From: Marivivens sp.
Lineage (GTDB): Bacteria; Pseudomonadota; Alphaproteobacteria; Rhodobacterales; Rhodobacteraceae
NCBI GenBank assembly: GCA_024642115.1
Contig: JAHEBU010000001.1
Span: 558,001-622,000 of the forward strand
Direction: 5' to 3'
Length of the DNA: 64,000 bases
The notes below the pieces were generated by a model, which saw only the letters and a program-made list of their open reading frames with translations, made no database searches and was not told the origin of the DNA. The position numbers were made by a program, and so were the translations under genes. This document shows, piece after piece, positions 26,602 to 35,678 of this stretch (positions are counted from its first letter, which is position 1; every line of letters begins with the position of its first letter).

Positions 26602-27359
26602 TGCTGCGTCAGATCGGTGTCCCGCTGGCCGCGATCCTGATTTTCCTGGCGTTGTGGGAATTCATCGTCTGGGTCAATGGCTGGCCCAACTACAAGATGG
26701 CCTCGCCGTCGGACCTGCCCGCCGCCTATGCCAAGTATTGGAATCTGTTTCTGGTCATGGGCTGGCAGACGCTGTGGCGGACGGTGGCCGGGCTGTTGAT
26801 CGCAGTGCTGGTGGGCACGCTATTGGGCATGATCATGGGGTTCAGCCGGATCGCCCGGGATGGTCTGTATCCGCTTCTGGTGGGGTTCAACGCCGTGCCA
26901 AAGGCGACGCTGGTCCCCGTCATCTCGCTCATCTTCATCGGGCAGCATGATTTCAACACGGTGCTGATGGCCTTTTTGATCTCGTTCTTTCCCATCGCCG
27001 TGTCGGTGGGCATCGGCCTGTCCACGTTGGAGCCGGAATACCGGGATATCCTGCGCGCGCTGGGCGCGTCCAACTTTACCATCTTCCGCAAGATCGCCCT
27101 GCCCAAGACCCTGCCGGAATTCTTTGGCGCGCTGAAGGTATCGGTCACGCTGGCTTTTATCGGCACCAACCTGGTCGAAATCATCTCGCCCCACGGGCGG
27201 GGCCTTGGGGCGTTGTTCCAGTCGGGGGCCACGAACGGGGATTATCCGCTGATGTTCGCCGTCCTGATCGCACTCGCCCTGTTGGGAATCGTGCTGTATT
27301 ACGGGGTGGTCTGGCTGGAAAAGACCTTTGCCGGATGGGCCGAACGGCCTGCGGGCTAA
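26601..27359 (+). CDS. ABC transporter permease (NitT/TauT family)
   Basis: A 252-residue inner-membrane permease with about six helices and the coupling loop ILRALGASNFTIFRKIALPK. It begins MLRQIGVPLAAILIFLALWEFIVW. It is coupled to the ATPase gene by a one-base stop/start overlap. Last gene of the operon; an inverted repeat 34 bp downstream may end the transcript. Confidence 0.93.
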   Translation: MLRQIGVPLAAILIFLALWEFIVWVNGWPNYKMASPSDLPAAYAKYWNLFLVMGWQTLWRTVAGLLIAVLVGTLLGMIMGFSRIARDGLYPLLVGFNAVPKATLVPVISLIFIGQHDFNTVLMAFLISFFPIAVSVGIGLSTLEPEYRDILRALGASNFTIFRKIALPKTLPEFFGALKVSVTLAFIGTNLVEIISPHGRGLGALFQSGATNGDYPLMFAVLIALALLGIVLYYGVVWLEKTFAGWAERPAG

Positions 27360-27392
27360 GTCGTTTCAGGAAAACTTTAAGACATCTCGCGT

Positions 27393-27435
27393 CGCCTTTC
27401 GCGTTCGGGCCAAAGGCGATAGGCCGCGAAAGGCG
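27393..27435. repeat. 11-bp perfect inverted repeat
   Basis: CGCCTTTCGCG (27393-27403) and CGCGAAAGGCG (27425-27435) form a stem with a 21-base loop just after the ABC operon. No T-run follows, so a terminator role is only possible. Confidence 0.6.
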
Positions 27436-27475
27436 GTTCACCCTTTTCCCGAGACGGTACGCGCCTTCAAATCCG

Positions 27476-27510
27476 TTCACCTTGCCATAACAACTCCCGC
27501 CGGAGGCTCC
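27476..27510. repeat. Dispersed 35-bp repeat, copy 1
   Basis: Identical over 35 bases to 43620-43654, containing the core AACTCCCGCCGGAGGC, which also occurs at 63410-63425. This copy lacks the right arm that makes the second copy a long hairpin. Confidence 0.9.
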
Positions 27511-27590
27511 GCCAGCCCAGCCCGGACGGACCTTGCTCAACGATGCGGTCCGGCCTAAACTGTATTCATCGCAACCGAACGGAGGACCTC

Positions 27591-27629
27591 ATGGATATTG
27601 CATGCACCCTCCGGGCCGTGCTGGCCTGA
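27591..27629 (+). CDS. Candidate leader peptide upstream of rsgA (12 aa)
   Basis: A 12-codon ORF (MDIACTLRAVLA) starts with ATG preceded at ideal spacing by GGAGGACCTC, a far better ribosome-binding site than that of rsgA itself. It ends TGA 72 bp before the rsgA TTG and is in the same frame, with one further TGA between. It may be a regulatory leader or a remnant of a longer N-terminus. Translation is inferred only from the Shine-Dalgarno. Confidence 0.45.
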   Translation: MDIACTLRAVLA

Positions 27630-27701
27630 CAGCCGCGCCGCCCGTCGTGACCGCCGTCGTGCGCTGCACGGCTCATTTTCACGCGTTCGAAAGACCTTGA
27701 A

Positions 27702-28751
27702 TTGACAGAACTTACCCTTGCCGATCTGGGATGGTCGGCCGACTTCCTGCGCCAACTTGATCTGGACGAACTGGACCAGTCCCAACCCGCCCGCGTCAAT
27801 GCCGTGCACCGCGCACAGGTGGATGTGCTGACCGATAGCGGCCCCCGTTCGCTGATCCTGCCGTCTGGAGAAAAGACGGGCGATTATGCGGTGGGCGATT
27901 GGGTGCTGGCGCATCCGGTCGAACACCGTGTGATCCGCCGTCTGGACCGCCGCACGACCCTGCAACGCGGGGCCGCCCATGACACGGGTGAGAGGCAGTT
28001 GATTGCCGCCAATATCGACACCCTGTTCATCACCACATCCTGCAACGCCGATTTCAACGTGGCCCGGTTGGAGCGGTATCTGGCGCTTGCCCATGATGCG
28101 GGGATCGAGCCGGTGATCCTGCTGACCAAATCGGACATGTGCGACGACCCCGACGCCTATCGCCATCAGGCCGAGGCGCTGGGGCGCGGGCTGCTTGCCA
28201 TAACGCTGAACGCCAAGGACGCCGAGGCGGTGCAACGACTGGCCCCTTGGGTGGGCCGCGGGCATACCGTGGCGCTGGCCGGATCGTCGGGTGTGGGCAA
28301 GACGACCCTGACCAATGCCCTGACTGGCGAGGCGGGGCTGACCCAAGGCATCCGCGAGGATGACGCGCGGGGCCGCCACACGACCACCTCGCGCAGCCTG
28401 CACCACCTGCCCACAGGCGGCTGGCTGATCGACACGCCGGGGATGCGGGGGCTGGGGGTGGCCGATGTGGCCCTTGGCATCGACCTGACCTTTCCTGAAA
28501 TCACCGAACTGGCCGACCAGTGCCGGTTCCGCGACTGCGAACACGAATCCGAACCGGGCTGCGCGGTGCAGGCCGCCATCGCGGCCGGTGACGTGGACCC
28601 TGCCCGCCTGACCCGCTGGCGCAAACTGATCGCCGAGGACCGGTTCAACACCCAGACCGTGGCCGAGGCACATGCGCGCAACCGCAAATTCGGCAAGACA
28701 GCCAAGGCCGCTAACAAGGGCAAAAAGAAACTGGGACTAAAGCCCGACTGA
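27702..28751 (+). CDS. rsgA: Ribosome small-subunit-dependent GTPase A
   Basis: Late 30S-subunit assembly GTPase. 349 residues: N-terminal OB-fold, circularly permuted GTPase with G4 LLTKSD, G1 GSSGVGKTTL and G3 DTPGMRG, and a C-terminal zinc-binding segment CRFRDCEHESEPGC. The G4-G1-G3 order is the RsgA hallmark. The start is TTG with only weak upstream complementarity to 16S rRNA. The C-terminus is Lys-rich. Confidence 0.95.
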   Translation: MTELTLADLGWSADFLRQLDLDELDQSQPARVNAVHRAQVDVLTDSGPRSLILPSGEKTGDYAVGDWVLAHPVEHRVIRRLDRRTTLQRGAAHDTGERQLIAANIDTLFITTSCNADFNVARLERYLALAHDAGIEPVILLTKSDMCDDPDAYRHQAEALGRGLLAITLNAKDAEAVQRLAPWVGRGHTVALAGSSGVGKTTLTNALTGEAGLTQGIREDDARGRHTTTSRSLHHLPTGGWLIDTPGMRGLGVADVALGIDLTFPEITELADQCRFRDCEHESEPGCAVQAAIAAGDVDPARLTRWRKLIAEDRFNTQTVAEAHARNRKFGKTAKAANKGKKKLGLKPD

Positions 28752-28866
28752 CGAACCTCTTGGGCCAGGCCCGGCGCGGCTCCCTAAATTGCAGGCACGC
28801 GCCGGATCAGCTTGACCTTGGGCAGCCGGCTTTCAATAGTGGCTCCGGACCTGACCGGATGAAGCC

Positions 28867-29280
28867 ATGAACCTGACCCGCCTTGTGTACTACAGCCAGC
28901 GAAATCCCTCTGAAAAGCTGGACGTGAAAGAGTTGATCGAAGTCTGCCATCGCAACAACACGCGGGCCAATCTGACCGGCCTTTTGCATTACAATGGCGA
29001 CCACTTTCTTCAAGTTATCGAAGGGGGCCGCGCCGAGGTCAGCGCGATCTATCACCGGATCGCCCGCGACATCCGGCACGTCAATATCATCCTGATTTCC
29101 TGTCAGGACGTGCGCGAACGGATGTTCCCCAACTGGTCCATGGGCCTGCACGAAGGAATGGACGGGCGCGCCCGCCAGATTTTCCTGCGCTATTTCGCCA
29201 CCGACGATGTGAACCCTGAAACGGTCAACGTGGACAGCCTGCTGGACGTGTTGCAGGACCTGTCGGTCGAACTGGGCTGA
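28867..29280 (+). CDS. BLUF-domain blue-light photoreceptor (short, BlrB-like)
   Basis: A 137-residue flavin-binding photoreceptor. Residues matching the FAD pocket are Y8 (LVYYS), N31 (NNTRANLTG), Q49 (HFLQVIEG) and the semi-conserved W90 (FPNWSMG), so photochemistry should be intact. Apart from a roughly 40-residue C-terminal helical tail there is no output domain, as in Rhodobacter BlrB and other short BLUF proteins, which signal by protein contact. It stands alone downstream of rsgA and converges on a small membrane-protein gene. Confidence 0.93.
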   Translation: MNLTRLVYYSQRNPSEKLDVKELIEVCHRNNTRANLTGLLHYNGDHFLQVIEGGRAEVSAIYHRIARDIRHVNIILISCQDVRERMFPNWSMGLHEGMDGRARQIFLRYFATDDVNPETVNVDSLLDVLQDLSVELG

Positions 29281-29284
29281 CCTG

Positions 29285-29545
29285 TCAGAAATGCGCCCGG
29301 ATCACGCGGCTGCGCAGCCGGGTGTATTCGGTTGTCGCCCGTGTGGCCGACAAGTCTGACGCCCCCGCCTTGCGCCGCAGGCGGGCCATTTCATTGCGAT
29401 AGACCGACAGCTTGTAATTCAGTTCCTGCCGGAATTGCCGCCGCGCGATAAGGTAGCCGCCCATCGCCGCAAGCGAAATGGCAATCAGCAGGATCGCCCC
29501 AAGCAGGACGGTATTTTCAGACAGATATGCAGACGTAAAGGTCAT
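29285..29545 (-). CDS. Small single-span membrane protein, function unknown
   Basis: An 86-residue protein with one hydrophobic helix (about residues 13-32) followed by a basic, helical tail rich in Arg. ATG at 29545 has GGGA upstream. The frame extends further 5' but that part overlaps the OmpA-like gene. It is 13 bp downstream of that gene and likely in the same operon. No family recognised. Confidence 0.65.
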   Translation of the reverse strand: MTFTSAYLSENTVLLGAILLIAISLAAMGGYLIARRQFRQELNYKLSVYRNEMARLRRKAGASDLSATRATTEYTRLRSRVIRAHF

Positions 29546-29558
29546 GGGCAAGTCCCGG

Positions 29559-30353
29559 TCAGTTACTGGCAAGGGTGACGATGAAATCGACCCGGCGGTC
29601 CGTCGGGTCATCGGGCGTTGCGTCGCCCTGGGCCACAGGGCGGCGCGCACCATACCCAACCGTGTCGAATCGGCTCACGTCGATTCCTTCGGCGCTCAGG
29701 GCGGCCAGAATACCGTCCGCCCGGTTCCAGCTCAGCTCGACATTCAGGCCGTCAGGCCCGGTCGCATCGGAATGTCCGGCGATGGTGATCCGCGCCTCTG
29801 GGCAGGTGGACAGCGCAGCGGCCAGCGCCCGCGCCTGATCCAAACCCGACGCGGATGGCGTCACATCGCCCACGTCGAACAGGATCTGAGAGGAAGCGGC
29901 AAGTTGAGTGAGAGTGCTGACACAGGCAGGCAGACCGGCGGCTGCGACCGTCGCAACAGCGGGGTCCGCCGGAGGAGGTGCCGCCTGAACAGCCGCAATT
30001 GCAGCCACTTCAATCGGGGCGGCAGCTTCGGGGGCAGCGGCGGCTTCGGGTGCGGCGGCAATGGTCACCGGTGCGAGCGGTTCGACCTCTGGGCTTTTCA
30101 CGACAATCGCGTTGATCGCGGCCAGAACCTCGGGGCTGACTGTAGCGACCTCGGGGGCGGGCTGAACCGCGGTCATGGCCATCATCGTCCCCAGACCCAA
30201 CGACACCAGCAGCCCCAGGGCCAAAAGCCCCGGCCAAAGCTCGCCCGGTTTTTTGGCGTTGCGCACATGCCGTTCCGCCTGACTGATCGTCAGCCCGGTC
30301 TGGCGCAGGGCGCGAATGTCGTCCTTGTCCTGTTTGTCCCGTCCCCAAGCCAT
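29559..30353 (-). CDS. OmpA-family protein
   Basis: A 264-residue cell-envelope protein. A basic N-terminus is followed by a transmembrane helix near residues 44-63, then a long Ala/Pro-rich linker (to about 140). The C-terminal OmpA-like peptidoglycan-binding domain has ITIAGHSDATGPDGLN and the DRRVDFIV end. The architecture (cytoplasmic N-tail, single span, periplasmic OmpA domain) resembles inner-membrane-anchored peptidoglycan-binding proteins, not a beta-barrel porin. ATG at 30353 follows GGGGG. Confidence 0.88.
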   Translation of the reverse strand: MAWGRDKQDKDDIRALRQTGLTISQAERHVRNAKKPGELWPGLLALGLLVSLGLGTMMAMTAVQPAPEVATVSPEVLAAINAIVVKSPEVEPLAPVTIAAAPEAAAAPEAAAPIEVAAIAAVQAAPPPADPAVATVAAAGLPACVSTLTQLAASSQILFDVGDVTPSASGLDQARALAAALSTCPEARITIAGHSDATGPDGLNVELSWNRADGILAALSAEGIDVSRFDTVGYGARRPVAQGDATPDDPTDRRVDFIVTLASN

Positions 30354-30363
30354 AACCGGCCCC

Positions 30364-30573
30364 CTACTTGTAAAACACGGCCGAAGCACCGTCGGCGCCA
30401 CGGATGATATCGACCCGGATCCGCATCAGCATCGCCGTCTCTCTCAACATCGCCTCGTTGTCGGTAATGGACACCTGAGCCGATGAATCGTCGATCGACA
30501 GCGTCAGCCCCAGATCACAGACCATGTGTTGCAGCACGGTCTTGAGCCGGTGAGAATAGAATATCTGAGACAT
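30364..30573 (-). CDS. Small hypothetical protein
   Basis: A 69-residue frame starting MSQIFYSHRLK directly upstream of the OmpA-like gene (10-bp gap). The sequence has a mixed alpha/beta look with no signal peptide. The open frame continues upstream but is then antisense to pheS. AGGG lies 13 bases before the ATG; a TTG one codon earlier is an equal candidate. No family recognised. Confidence 0.5.
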   Translation of the reverse strand: MSQIFYSHRLKTVLQHMVCDLGLTLSIDDSSAQVSITDNEAMLRETAMLMRIRVDIIRGADGASAVFYK

Positions 30574-30784
30574 CAATACCGCTAGCCCTATGGTTCCCTT
30601 TGCCAAACTAACATAGATATTGTGGTCGCCAAGCGGTGAACCACCGCTCTTCATAAAGTTTCTGGGGACAACTCGGCCCTCGGCGCGGAATTGCGGCGAT
30701 TTACGACGGTGCAGGCCGGGGCTGCGTTCTTGCGCGGCGGGGCGGGCCGGGGTAGCAAGCCCCAAACACGCGGGAACACCACCG

Positions 30785-31858
30785 ATGAACGATCTGAGAG
30801 ACAAGTATCTGGCCGCCATTGCCGTCGCCGCCGACGAATCGGCGTTGGAGGACGTCCGCCTTGCTGCCATGGGCAAGCAGGGCGAGGTCGCCTTGCGCAT
30901 GCGCGAACTGGGCAAGATGTCGCCCGAGGAACGCATGGTCGCCGGGCCTGCCCTGAACGCGCTCAAGGACGAGATCACCTCGGCGCTGGCCGCGAAAAAG
31001 GTCGCCCTTGCCGACGCCGCGCTGGATGAACGGCTGCGGGGCGAATGGCTCGACGTCACTTTGCCCGCCCGCCCCCGCCGTCAGGGGACGATCCACCCGA
31101 TCAGCCAGGTCACCGAGGAAGTCACCGCGATCTTTGCCGACATGGGGTTCCGCGTGGCCGAGGGGCCGCAGATCGAATCCGACTGGTATAACTTTGACGC
31201 CCTGAACATTCCCGGCCACCACCCGGCCCGGGCAGAGATGGACACGTTCTATACCCACCGCGCCCCCGGCGATAACCGCCCGCCCCATGTCCTGCGCACC
31301 CATACCAGCCCGGTGCAGATCCGCGCACTCGAGGCGCAAGGGGCCCCGATCCGCGTTATCGCCCCCGGCCGGGTCTATCGTGCCGACTATGACCAGACCC
31401 ACACGCCGATGTTCCATCAGGTCGAGGGGCTGGCGATTGACCGCGACATTTCGATGGCGAACCTGAAATGGTGCCTTGAGGAATTCGTGAAAGCCTATTT
31501 CGAGGTCGATCATGTGGACCTGCGGTTCCGCGCCTCGCACTTCCCCTTTACCGAACCCTCGGCCGAGGTGGACATCCGCTGTTCGTGGGAAGGCGGCACG
31601 CTCAAAGTCGGCGAGGGCGACGACTGGCTGGAGATTCTGGGGTCGGGCATGGTCCACCCCAAGGTGCTGGAGGCCGCCAAGGTCGATCCGACCCAGTGGC
31701 AGGGGTTCGCCTTTGGCATGGGGATCGACCGGATCGCCATGCTGAAATACGGCATCCCGGATTTGCGGGCGTTTTTTGACAGCGATTTGCGGTGGCTGCG
31801 GCATTATGGATTCGCGGCATTGGATCAGCCGACGCTGCATGGGGGGTTGTCGCGGTAG
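30785..31858 (+). CDS. pheS: Phenylalanine--tRNA ligase alpha subunit
   Basis: Catalytic subunit of the alpha2-beta2 enzyme charging tRNA-Phe. 357 residues: N-terminal coiled-coil (to about 90), then the class II core with motif 2 ([21 protein letters not shown]) and motif 3 ([14 protein letters not shown]). The ATG at 30785 gives the normal N-terminus. pheT follows about 1.3 kb downstream, separated by three small genes, which is a common but not universal arrangement. Confidence 0.97.
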   Translation: MNDLRDKYLAAIAVAADESALEDVRLAAMGKQGEVALRMRELGKMSPEERMVAGPALNALKDEITSALAAKKVALADAALDERLRGEWLDVTLPARPRRQGTIHPISQVTEEVTAIFADMGFRVAEGPQIESDWYNFDALNIPGHHPARAEMDTFYTHRAPGDNRPPHVLRTHTSPVQIRALEAQGAPIRVIAPGRVYRADYDQTHTPMFHQVEGLAIDRDISMANLKWCLEEFVKAYFEVDHVDLRFRASHFPFTEPSAEVDIRCSWEGGTLKVGEGDDWLEILGSGMVHPKVLEAAKVDPTQWQGFAFGMGIDRIAMLKYGIPDLRAFFDSDLRWLRHYGFAALDQPTLHGGLSR

Positions 31859-31868
31859 ATGGTTGAAC

Positions 31869-31885
31869 GGTGGGTTTCACCCACC
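31869..31885. repeat. Intergenic palindrome, GGTGGGT family
   Basis: GGTGGGTTTCACCCACC, 10 bp after the pheS stop. One of at least seven related palindromes in this window; CCTACC follows, as at 37288-37305. Confidence 0.8.
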
Positions 31886-31911
31886 CTACCCTGACCCCGG
31901 CAAAAATTGAC

Positions 31912-32346
31912 ATGACCGACCCCGACGACGACTTCGAGGACCTCAACGACCGCTACCCCGGCGCGGGGACGTTTCGCTTTGGCGATAACAAGGCGTTGTG
32001 TCAGCGGTTGATCGCCCTTGTCCGGGCCGGGAAAAAGACCGCGACCTGTGGGGCTTTGCGGGATTTTGAGGATGACCCGGCGTCGATGCCAAAGGTGGGC
32101 CGCTGCGATATCGCGGCCAACTGGGGCGGGTCGCCTGCTGTCGTGATCCGCACCTTGGCGGTTCGACACGTCCGGTTTTGCGATGTGACCTGGGACCTGG
32201 CCCGGTTGGAGGGCGAGGATACCGATCTGGCGGGCTGGCAGGCTAGCCACCGCGCCTATTTCGCCCGAAACGGCGGATTCGATGCCAAGATGATGCTGGT
32301 GTTCGAGACGTTCGAGATGGTCGAGGATCTGGACGGTCGGACCTGA
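31912..32346 (+). CDS. ASCH-domain protein
   Basis: A 144-residue ASCH (ASC-1 homology) protein, a PUA-like fold expected to bind RNA or nucleotides. The diagnostic segment is FRFGDNKALCQRLIALVRAG with the following KKTATCGAL. ATG at 31912 is used; the frame is open upstream across the palindrome. It lies between pheS and pheT. Some ASCH proteins hydrolyse N4-acetylcytidine, but no specific activity can be assigned here. Confidence 0.82.
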   Translation: MTDPDDDFEDLNDRYPGAGTFRFGDNKALCQRLIALVRAGKKTATCGALRDFEDDPASMPKVGRCDIAANWGGSPAVVIRTLAVRHVRFCDVTWDLARLEGEDTDLAGWQASHRAYFARNGGFDAKMMLVFETFEMVEDLDGRT

Positions 32347-32348
32347 CC

Positions 32349-32609
32349 CTATTTCCGGGCCAGCAGACTGCGTGCGGCGTTGTCCGCCCGCATGTCCAGC
32401 TTGCGAATGTCGGCAAAGGACACCGGGCTGCGGCAATCGATCGTGATCGACCGATAGACGACCGTATCGTGTGCGCAAGAGGCCAGTTGTTGGGCGATGG
32501 CCACGATGGCATAGGGGGCGTTAGAAACCGAATTGTGGTTCTTGCCCAATGCAGCCACCCCACCAAGAAGACAGGCGGCCGTCAGTAGATAGGGAAAAGC
32601 GGTTTTCAT
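32349..32609 (-). CDS. Small secreted hypothetical protein
   Basis: An 86-residue protein with an N-terminal signal-like hydrophobic stretch (AFPYLLTAACLLGGVAAL) and two cysteines in the mature part (ASCAHD, IDCRSP) that could form a disulfide. It converges on the ASCH gene with a two-base gap. No family recognised. Confidence 0.65.
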   Translation of the reverse strand: MKTAFPYLLTAACLLGGVAALGKNHNSVSNAPYAIVAIAQQLASCAHDTVVYRSITIDCRSPVSFADIRKLDMRADNAARSLLARK

Positions 32610-32684
32610 GGACGATGTGCCTCAATGAATGACGGTATCGCCTATCCCAAGATTATGCCTGATTTGTGACCGCCCGATCCTGCC

Positions 32685-32972
32685 CTAGCGGCTTGTCCGG
32701 GCCGACACGAAGGCGGCGCCGGAAGTATGAACGTGCCGCCGGTCCGATGACGCCATCGTCAGTCGTCGCGAATCCTGACGGGTGGCGTTCACGTCGCACC
32801 CCAGCCGACCTGCGGCGGTATCTACGCCCTTGTTGATGCAGGCCTGAACGGCAGAGCCGACGGTTTGAACCGCATCGGGCTGGTCGCCGCGTGACGTGGC
32901 AATCTTGATCGCGATGGGTGACAAGATGAGGCTAAGAGCAAAGACGATGAGGATGTGACCTCGGTATTCCAT
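32685..32972 (-). CDS. Small membrane-anchored hypothetical protein
   Basis: A 95-residue protein with one N-terminal hydrophobic segment (HILIVFALSLILSPIAI), two cysteines (QACIN, LGCDVN) and a basic tail. The ATG at 32972 has GGAG ten bases upstream; an ATG three codons earlier is too close to that site. It resembles the neighbouring 86-residue gene in layout (leader, short two-Cys mature domain). Divergent from pheT. Confidence 0.55.
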   Translation of the reverse strand: MEYRGHILIVFALSLILSPIAIKIATSRGDQPDAVQTVGSAVQACINKGVDTAAGRLGCDVNATRQDSRRLTMASSDRRHVHTSGAAFVSARTSR

Positions 32973-33119
32973 GATAACCATACTCCAATTAACAATGATG
33001 CAGTTCTGCCCCCTATTGTCGTCAAAACTGCGGCGTATTTTTGATATTTCAGACATGCTTTTCCATCCTGCGCCGATGCAGTAAGACCCCTGTGCACGCA
33101 CCAAGGGACGGACCCGACG

Positions 33120-35516
33120 ATGAAATTCACCATGAGCTGGCTCAAGGATCACCTCGACACCAAGGCCACCGTTGCCGAGATTGCCGAGGCGCTGACCGAT
33201 CTGGGGCTTGAGGTCGAGGGGATCGAGAACCCGGCGGAAAAGCTGGCGCCGTTCACGCTGGCCCGCGTGCTGCATGCTGAAAAGCATCCAGATGCCGACA
33301 AGCTGCGCGTCTGTACGGTCCTGACCGACGAGGGCGAAAAGCAGATCGTCTGCGGTGCCCCCAACGCCCGCGAAGGCATCACCGTCGTTCTGTGCAAGCC
33401 CGGCGATTACGTCCCCGGCATCGACACGACCCTTGGTATCGGCAAGATCCGGGGCGTCGAAAGCCACGGCATGATGGCCTCAGAGCGCGAGCTGGAGCTG
33501 TCGGATGAACATGACGGGATCATCGAGCTGCCGTCGGGCGAGGTAGGGCAGAAGTTCACCGACTGGCTGGCGCAGAATGATCCCGCCAAGGTCGATCCGG
33601 TGATCGAGATTGCCATCACCCCAAACCGCCCCGATGCGCTGGGCGTGCGCGGCATTGCCCGCGATCTGGCGGCACGTGGTTTGGGCACGATGAAGACAAA
33701 GGGCTTTGATCCCGTCGAGGCCGCCTTTGATGCCGACCTGTCTGTCAGTATCGACGACGACACGCTGGACGGCTGCCCGGTGTTCTGTGGCCGCGTGATC
33801 CGGGGCGTCACCAACGGGCCAAGCCCCGCGTGGTTGCAGGACCGCCTGCGGGCCATCGGGTTGCGCCCGATTTCCTTCCTTGTCGATGTGACCAACTATT
33901 TCACTTATGACCGCAACCGCCCGCTGCACGTCTTTGACGCCGACAAGGTCCGCGGCAACCTGCGCGTCCACCGTGCCAAGGGCGGCGAAGAGATGGTCGC
34001 CTTGGATGGCAAGACCTACACGTTCCAGCCCGGCATGATGGTCATTTCCGACGACACCGGCCCCGAAAGCATCGCCGGTGTCATGGGTGGCGAACCGACG
34101 GGCGTGACCGAGGACACGGTCAACGTGTTCGTCGAAAGCGCCTATTGGGACCCGGTGCAGATCGCCCTGACCGGCCGCGCCCTGCGCATCAATTCCGACG
34201 CCCGCTATCGGTTCGAACGGGGCATCGACCCGACCTATACTCCCGAGGGGCTGGACCGCGCGGTACGCATGATCCTTGACCACGCTGGGGGCGAGGCAAG
34301 TCGCGTCATTCAGGCGGGCAAAGTGCCCAATGTGACCCGGTCCTATCGGCTGGACGCCGACCGGGTGCAGAGCCTTGTGGGCATGGATATCCCTGAATCC
34401 ACCCAGCGACAGACCCTGACCGCCCTGGGCTTCAAGATGGAGGGCGACATGGCGGTCGTCCCGTCCTGGCGTCCCGATGTGATGGGCGAGGCTGATCTGG
34501 TTGAAGAGGTTGCCCGCATCGCTTCGCTGACCAAGCTCAAGGGCAAGCCGATGGCCCGGATGATCCCCGGAGTGCCAAAACCCGTGCTGACCACGGGCCA
34601 GGTTCGCGCCACCGCCGCTCGCCGCACCGCTGCCGCTCTGGGCTATAACGAGTGTGTCACCTACAGCTTTATCGACCAGCAGGCGGCAAGCCTGTTCGGC
34701 GGTGGCGATGATGCGACCCGCCTTGAAAACCCGATTTCGGCTGACCTGAGCCACATGCGCCCTGCCCTGCTGCCCGGTCTTTTGCGCGCCGCGGCCCGCA
34801 ACCAGGCCCGCGGATTCATGGATATGGCCCTGTTCGAGGTCGGCCACGCCTTTCACGGCGGCGAACCGGGTGAACAGCATCTGTTGGTCACCGGCCTTCT
34901 GATCGGCAAGACCGGCCCAAAGGATGTTCAAGGCACCTCACGCCCGGTGGATCTGTATGACGCCAAGGCTGATGCCGAGGCCGTTCTTGCCGCCATGGGC
35001 GCCCCCGCCAAGGTGCAGATCCTGCGCGGCGCGGCCGGATGGTGGCATCCGGGCCGCCATGGCATGATATGTCTGGGTCCGAAAAAGGTTCTGGGCGTAT
35101 TTGGCGAATTGCACCCCAAGATCCTGCGCGAGATGGATATCAAAGGCCCTGTCGTGGCCTTTACCCTCTGGCCCGAAGAGATCCCGCTCCCCAAGAATCG
35201 TACGGCCACCCGCCCCGCCCTGATCGCCACCGACCTGCAAGCGGTCGAGCGCGACTTTGCCTTTGTGGTCGATACAGGGGTCGAGGCGCTGACGTTGGTG
35301 AATGCGGCCGCCGGGGCTGACAAGGCCCTGATCGCTGACGTCCGCGTGTTCGACCAGTTCATCGGCGGGTCGCTGGGCGAGGGGAAAAAGTCGCTGGCGA
35401 TTACCGTGCGCCTGCAACCGACCGAGGCGACGCTCAAGGATGCCGAGATCGAGGCGGTCAGCGCCAAGATCATCGACAAGGTAACCAAGGCGACCGGGGG
35501 CGTTCTGCGCGGATAA
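33120..35516 (+). CDS. pheT: Phenylalanine--tRNA ligase beta subunit
   Basis: A 798-residue tRNA-binding subunit. Domains in order: EMAP-II-like tRNA-binding domain (about 40-150, with LRVCTVLTDEGEKQIVCGAPN), B3/B4 editing domain (about 210-380), B5 (about 400-470), core (about 480-680) and C-terminal FDX-ACB anticodon-binding domain (about 705-798). All look complete. A GGTGGGT-family palindrome follows the stop directly. Confidence 0.97.
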   Translation: MKFTMSWLKDHLDTKATVAEIAEALTDLGLEVEGIENPAEKLAPFTLARVLHAEKHPDADKLRVCTVLTDEGEKQIVCGAPNAREGITVVLCKPGDYVPGIDTTLGIGKIRGVESHGMMASERELELSDEHDGIIELPSGEVGQKFTDWLAQNDPAKVDPVIEIAITPNRPDALGVRGIARDLAARGLGTMKTKGFDPVEAAFDADLSVSIDDDTLDGCPVFCGRVIRGVTNGPSPAWLQDRLRAIGLRPISFLVDVTNYFTYDRNRPLHVFDADKVRGNLRVHRAKGGEEMVALDGKTYTFQPGMMVISDDTGPESIAGVMGGEPTGVTEDTVNVFVESAYWDPVQIALTGRALRINSDARYRFERGIDPTYTPEGLDRAVRMILDHAGGEASRVIQAGKVPNVTRSYRLDADRVQSLVGMDIPESTQRQTLTALGFKMEGDMAVVPSWRPDVMGEADLVEEVARIASLTKLKGKPMARMIPGVPKPVLTTGQVRATAARRTAAALGYNECVTYSFIDQQAASLFGGGDDATRLENPISADLSHMRPALLPGLLRAAARNQARGFMDMALFEVGHAFHGGEPGEQHLLVTGLLIGKTGPKDVQGTSRPVDLYDAKADAEAVLAAMGAPAKVQILRGAAGWWHPGRHGMICLGPKKVLGVFGELHPKILREMDIKGPVVAFTLWPEEIPLPKNRTATRPALIATDLQAVERDFAFVVDTGVEALTLVNAAAGADKALIADVRVFDQFIGGSLGEGKKSLAITVRLQPTEATLKDAEIEAVSAKIIDKVTKATGGVLRG

Positions 35517-35534
35517 GGTGGGTCAACACCCACC
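35517..35534. repeat. Intergenic palindrome, GGTGGGT family
   Basis: GGTGGGTCAACACCCACC begins on the base after the pheT TAA. It is followed by TGACAGGGGTC, as is the copy at 43583, so the repeat unit extends beyond the stem. Confidence 0.8.
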
Positions 35535-35678
35535 TGACAGGGGTCCTGATGTCCACCTTTGGTTTCCTTGGGTGGCGTCAGAGCCTTGGGTGGCGGCTTT
35601 TTGGGCTCCAAGGCGCGTCAAAGGCCCGCCGTAACGTCGGGGCTTGGCAAAATCGGGCGGCAGAGTAGCGTGGCCCCC

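Larger units (their letters stand above)
27360..27590. other. Intergenic region with repeats, no gene
   Basis: Between the permease and the short ORF before rsgA I see no coding frame. It contains an 11-bp inverted repeat (27393-27435) and a copy of a 35-bp repeat (27476-27510), both listed separately, then AT-richer sequence likely to hold the rsgA promoter. Confidence 0.6.

Noticed and set aside
30364-31059. 231-codon open frame antisense to the start of pheS
   Set aside because: Its 5' two thirds are antisense to pheS and low-complexity; only the last 69 codons before the OmpA-like gene were kept as a possible small gene.
33480-34931. 483-codon open frame antisense to pheT
   Set aside because: No recognisable motifs, while pheT is complete and conserved on the plus strand.
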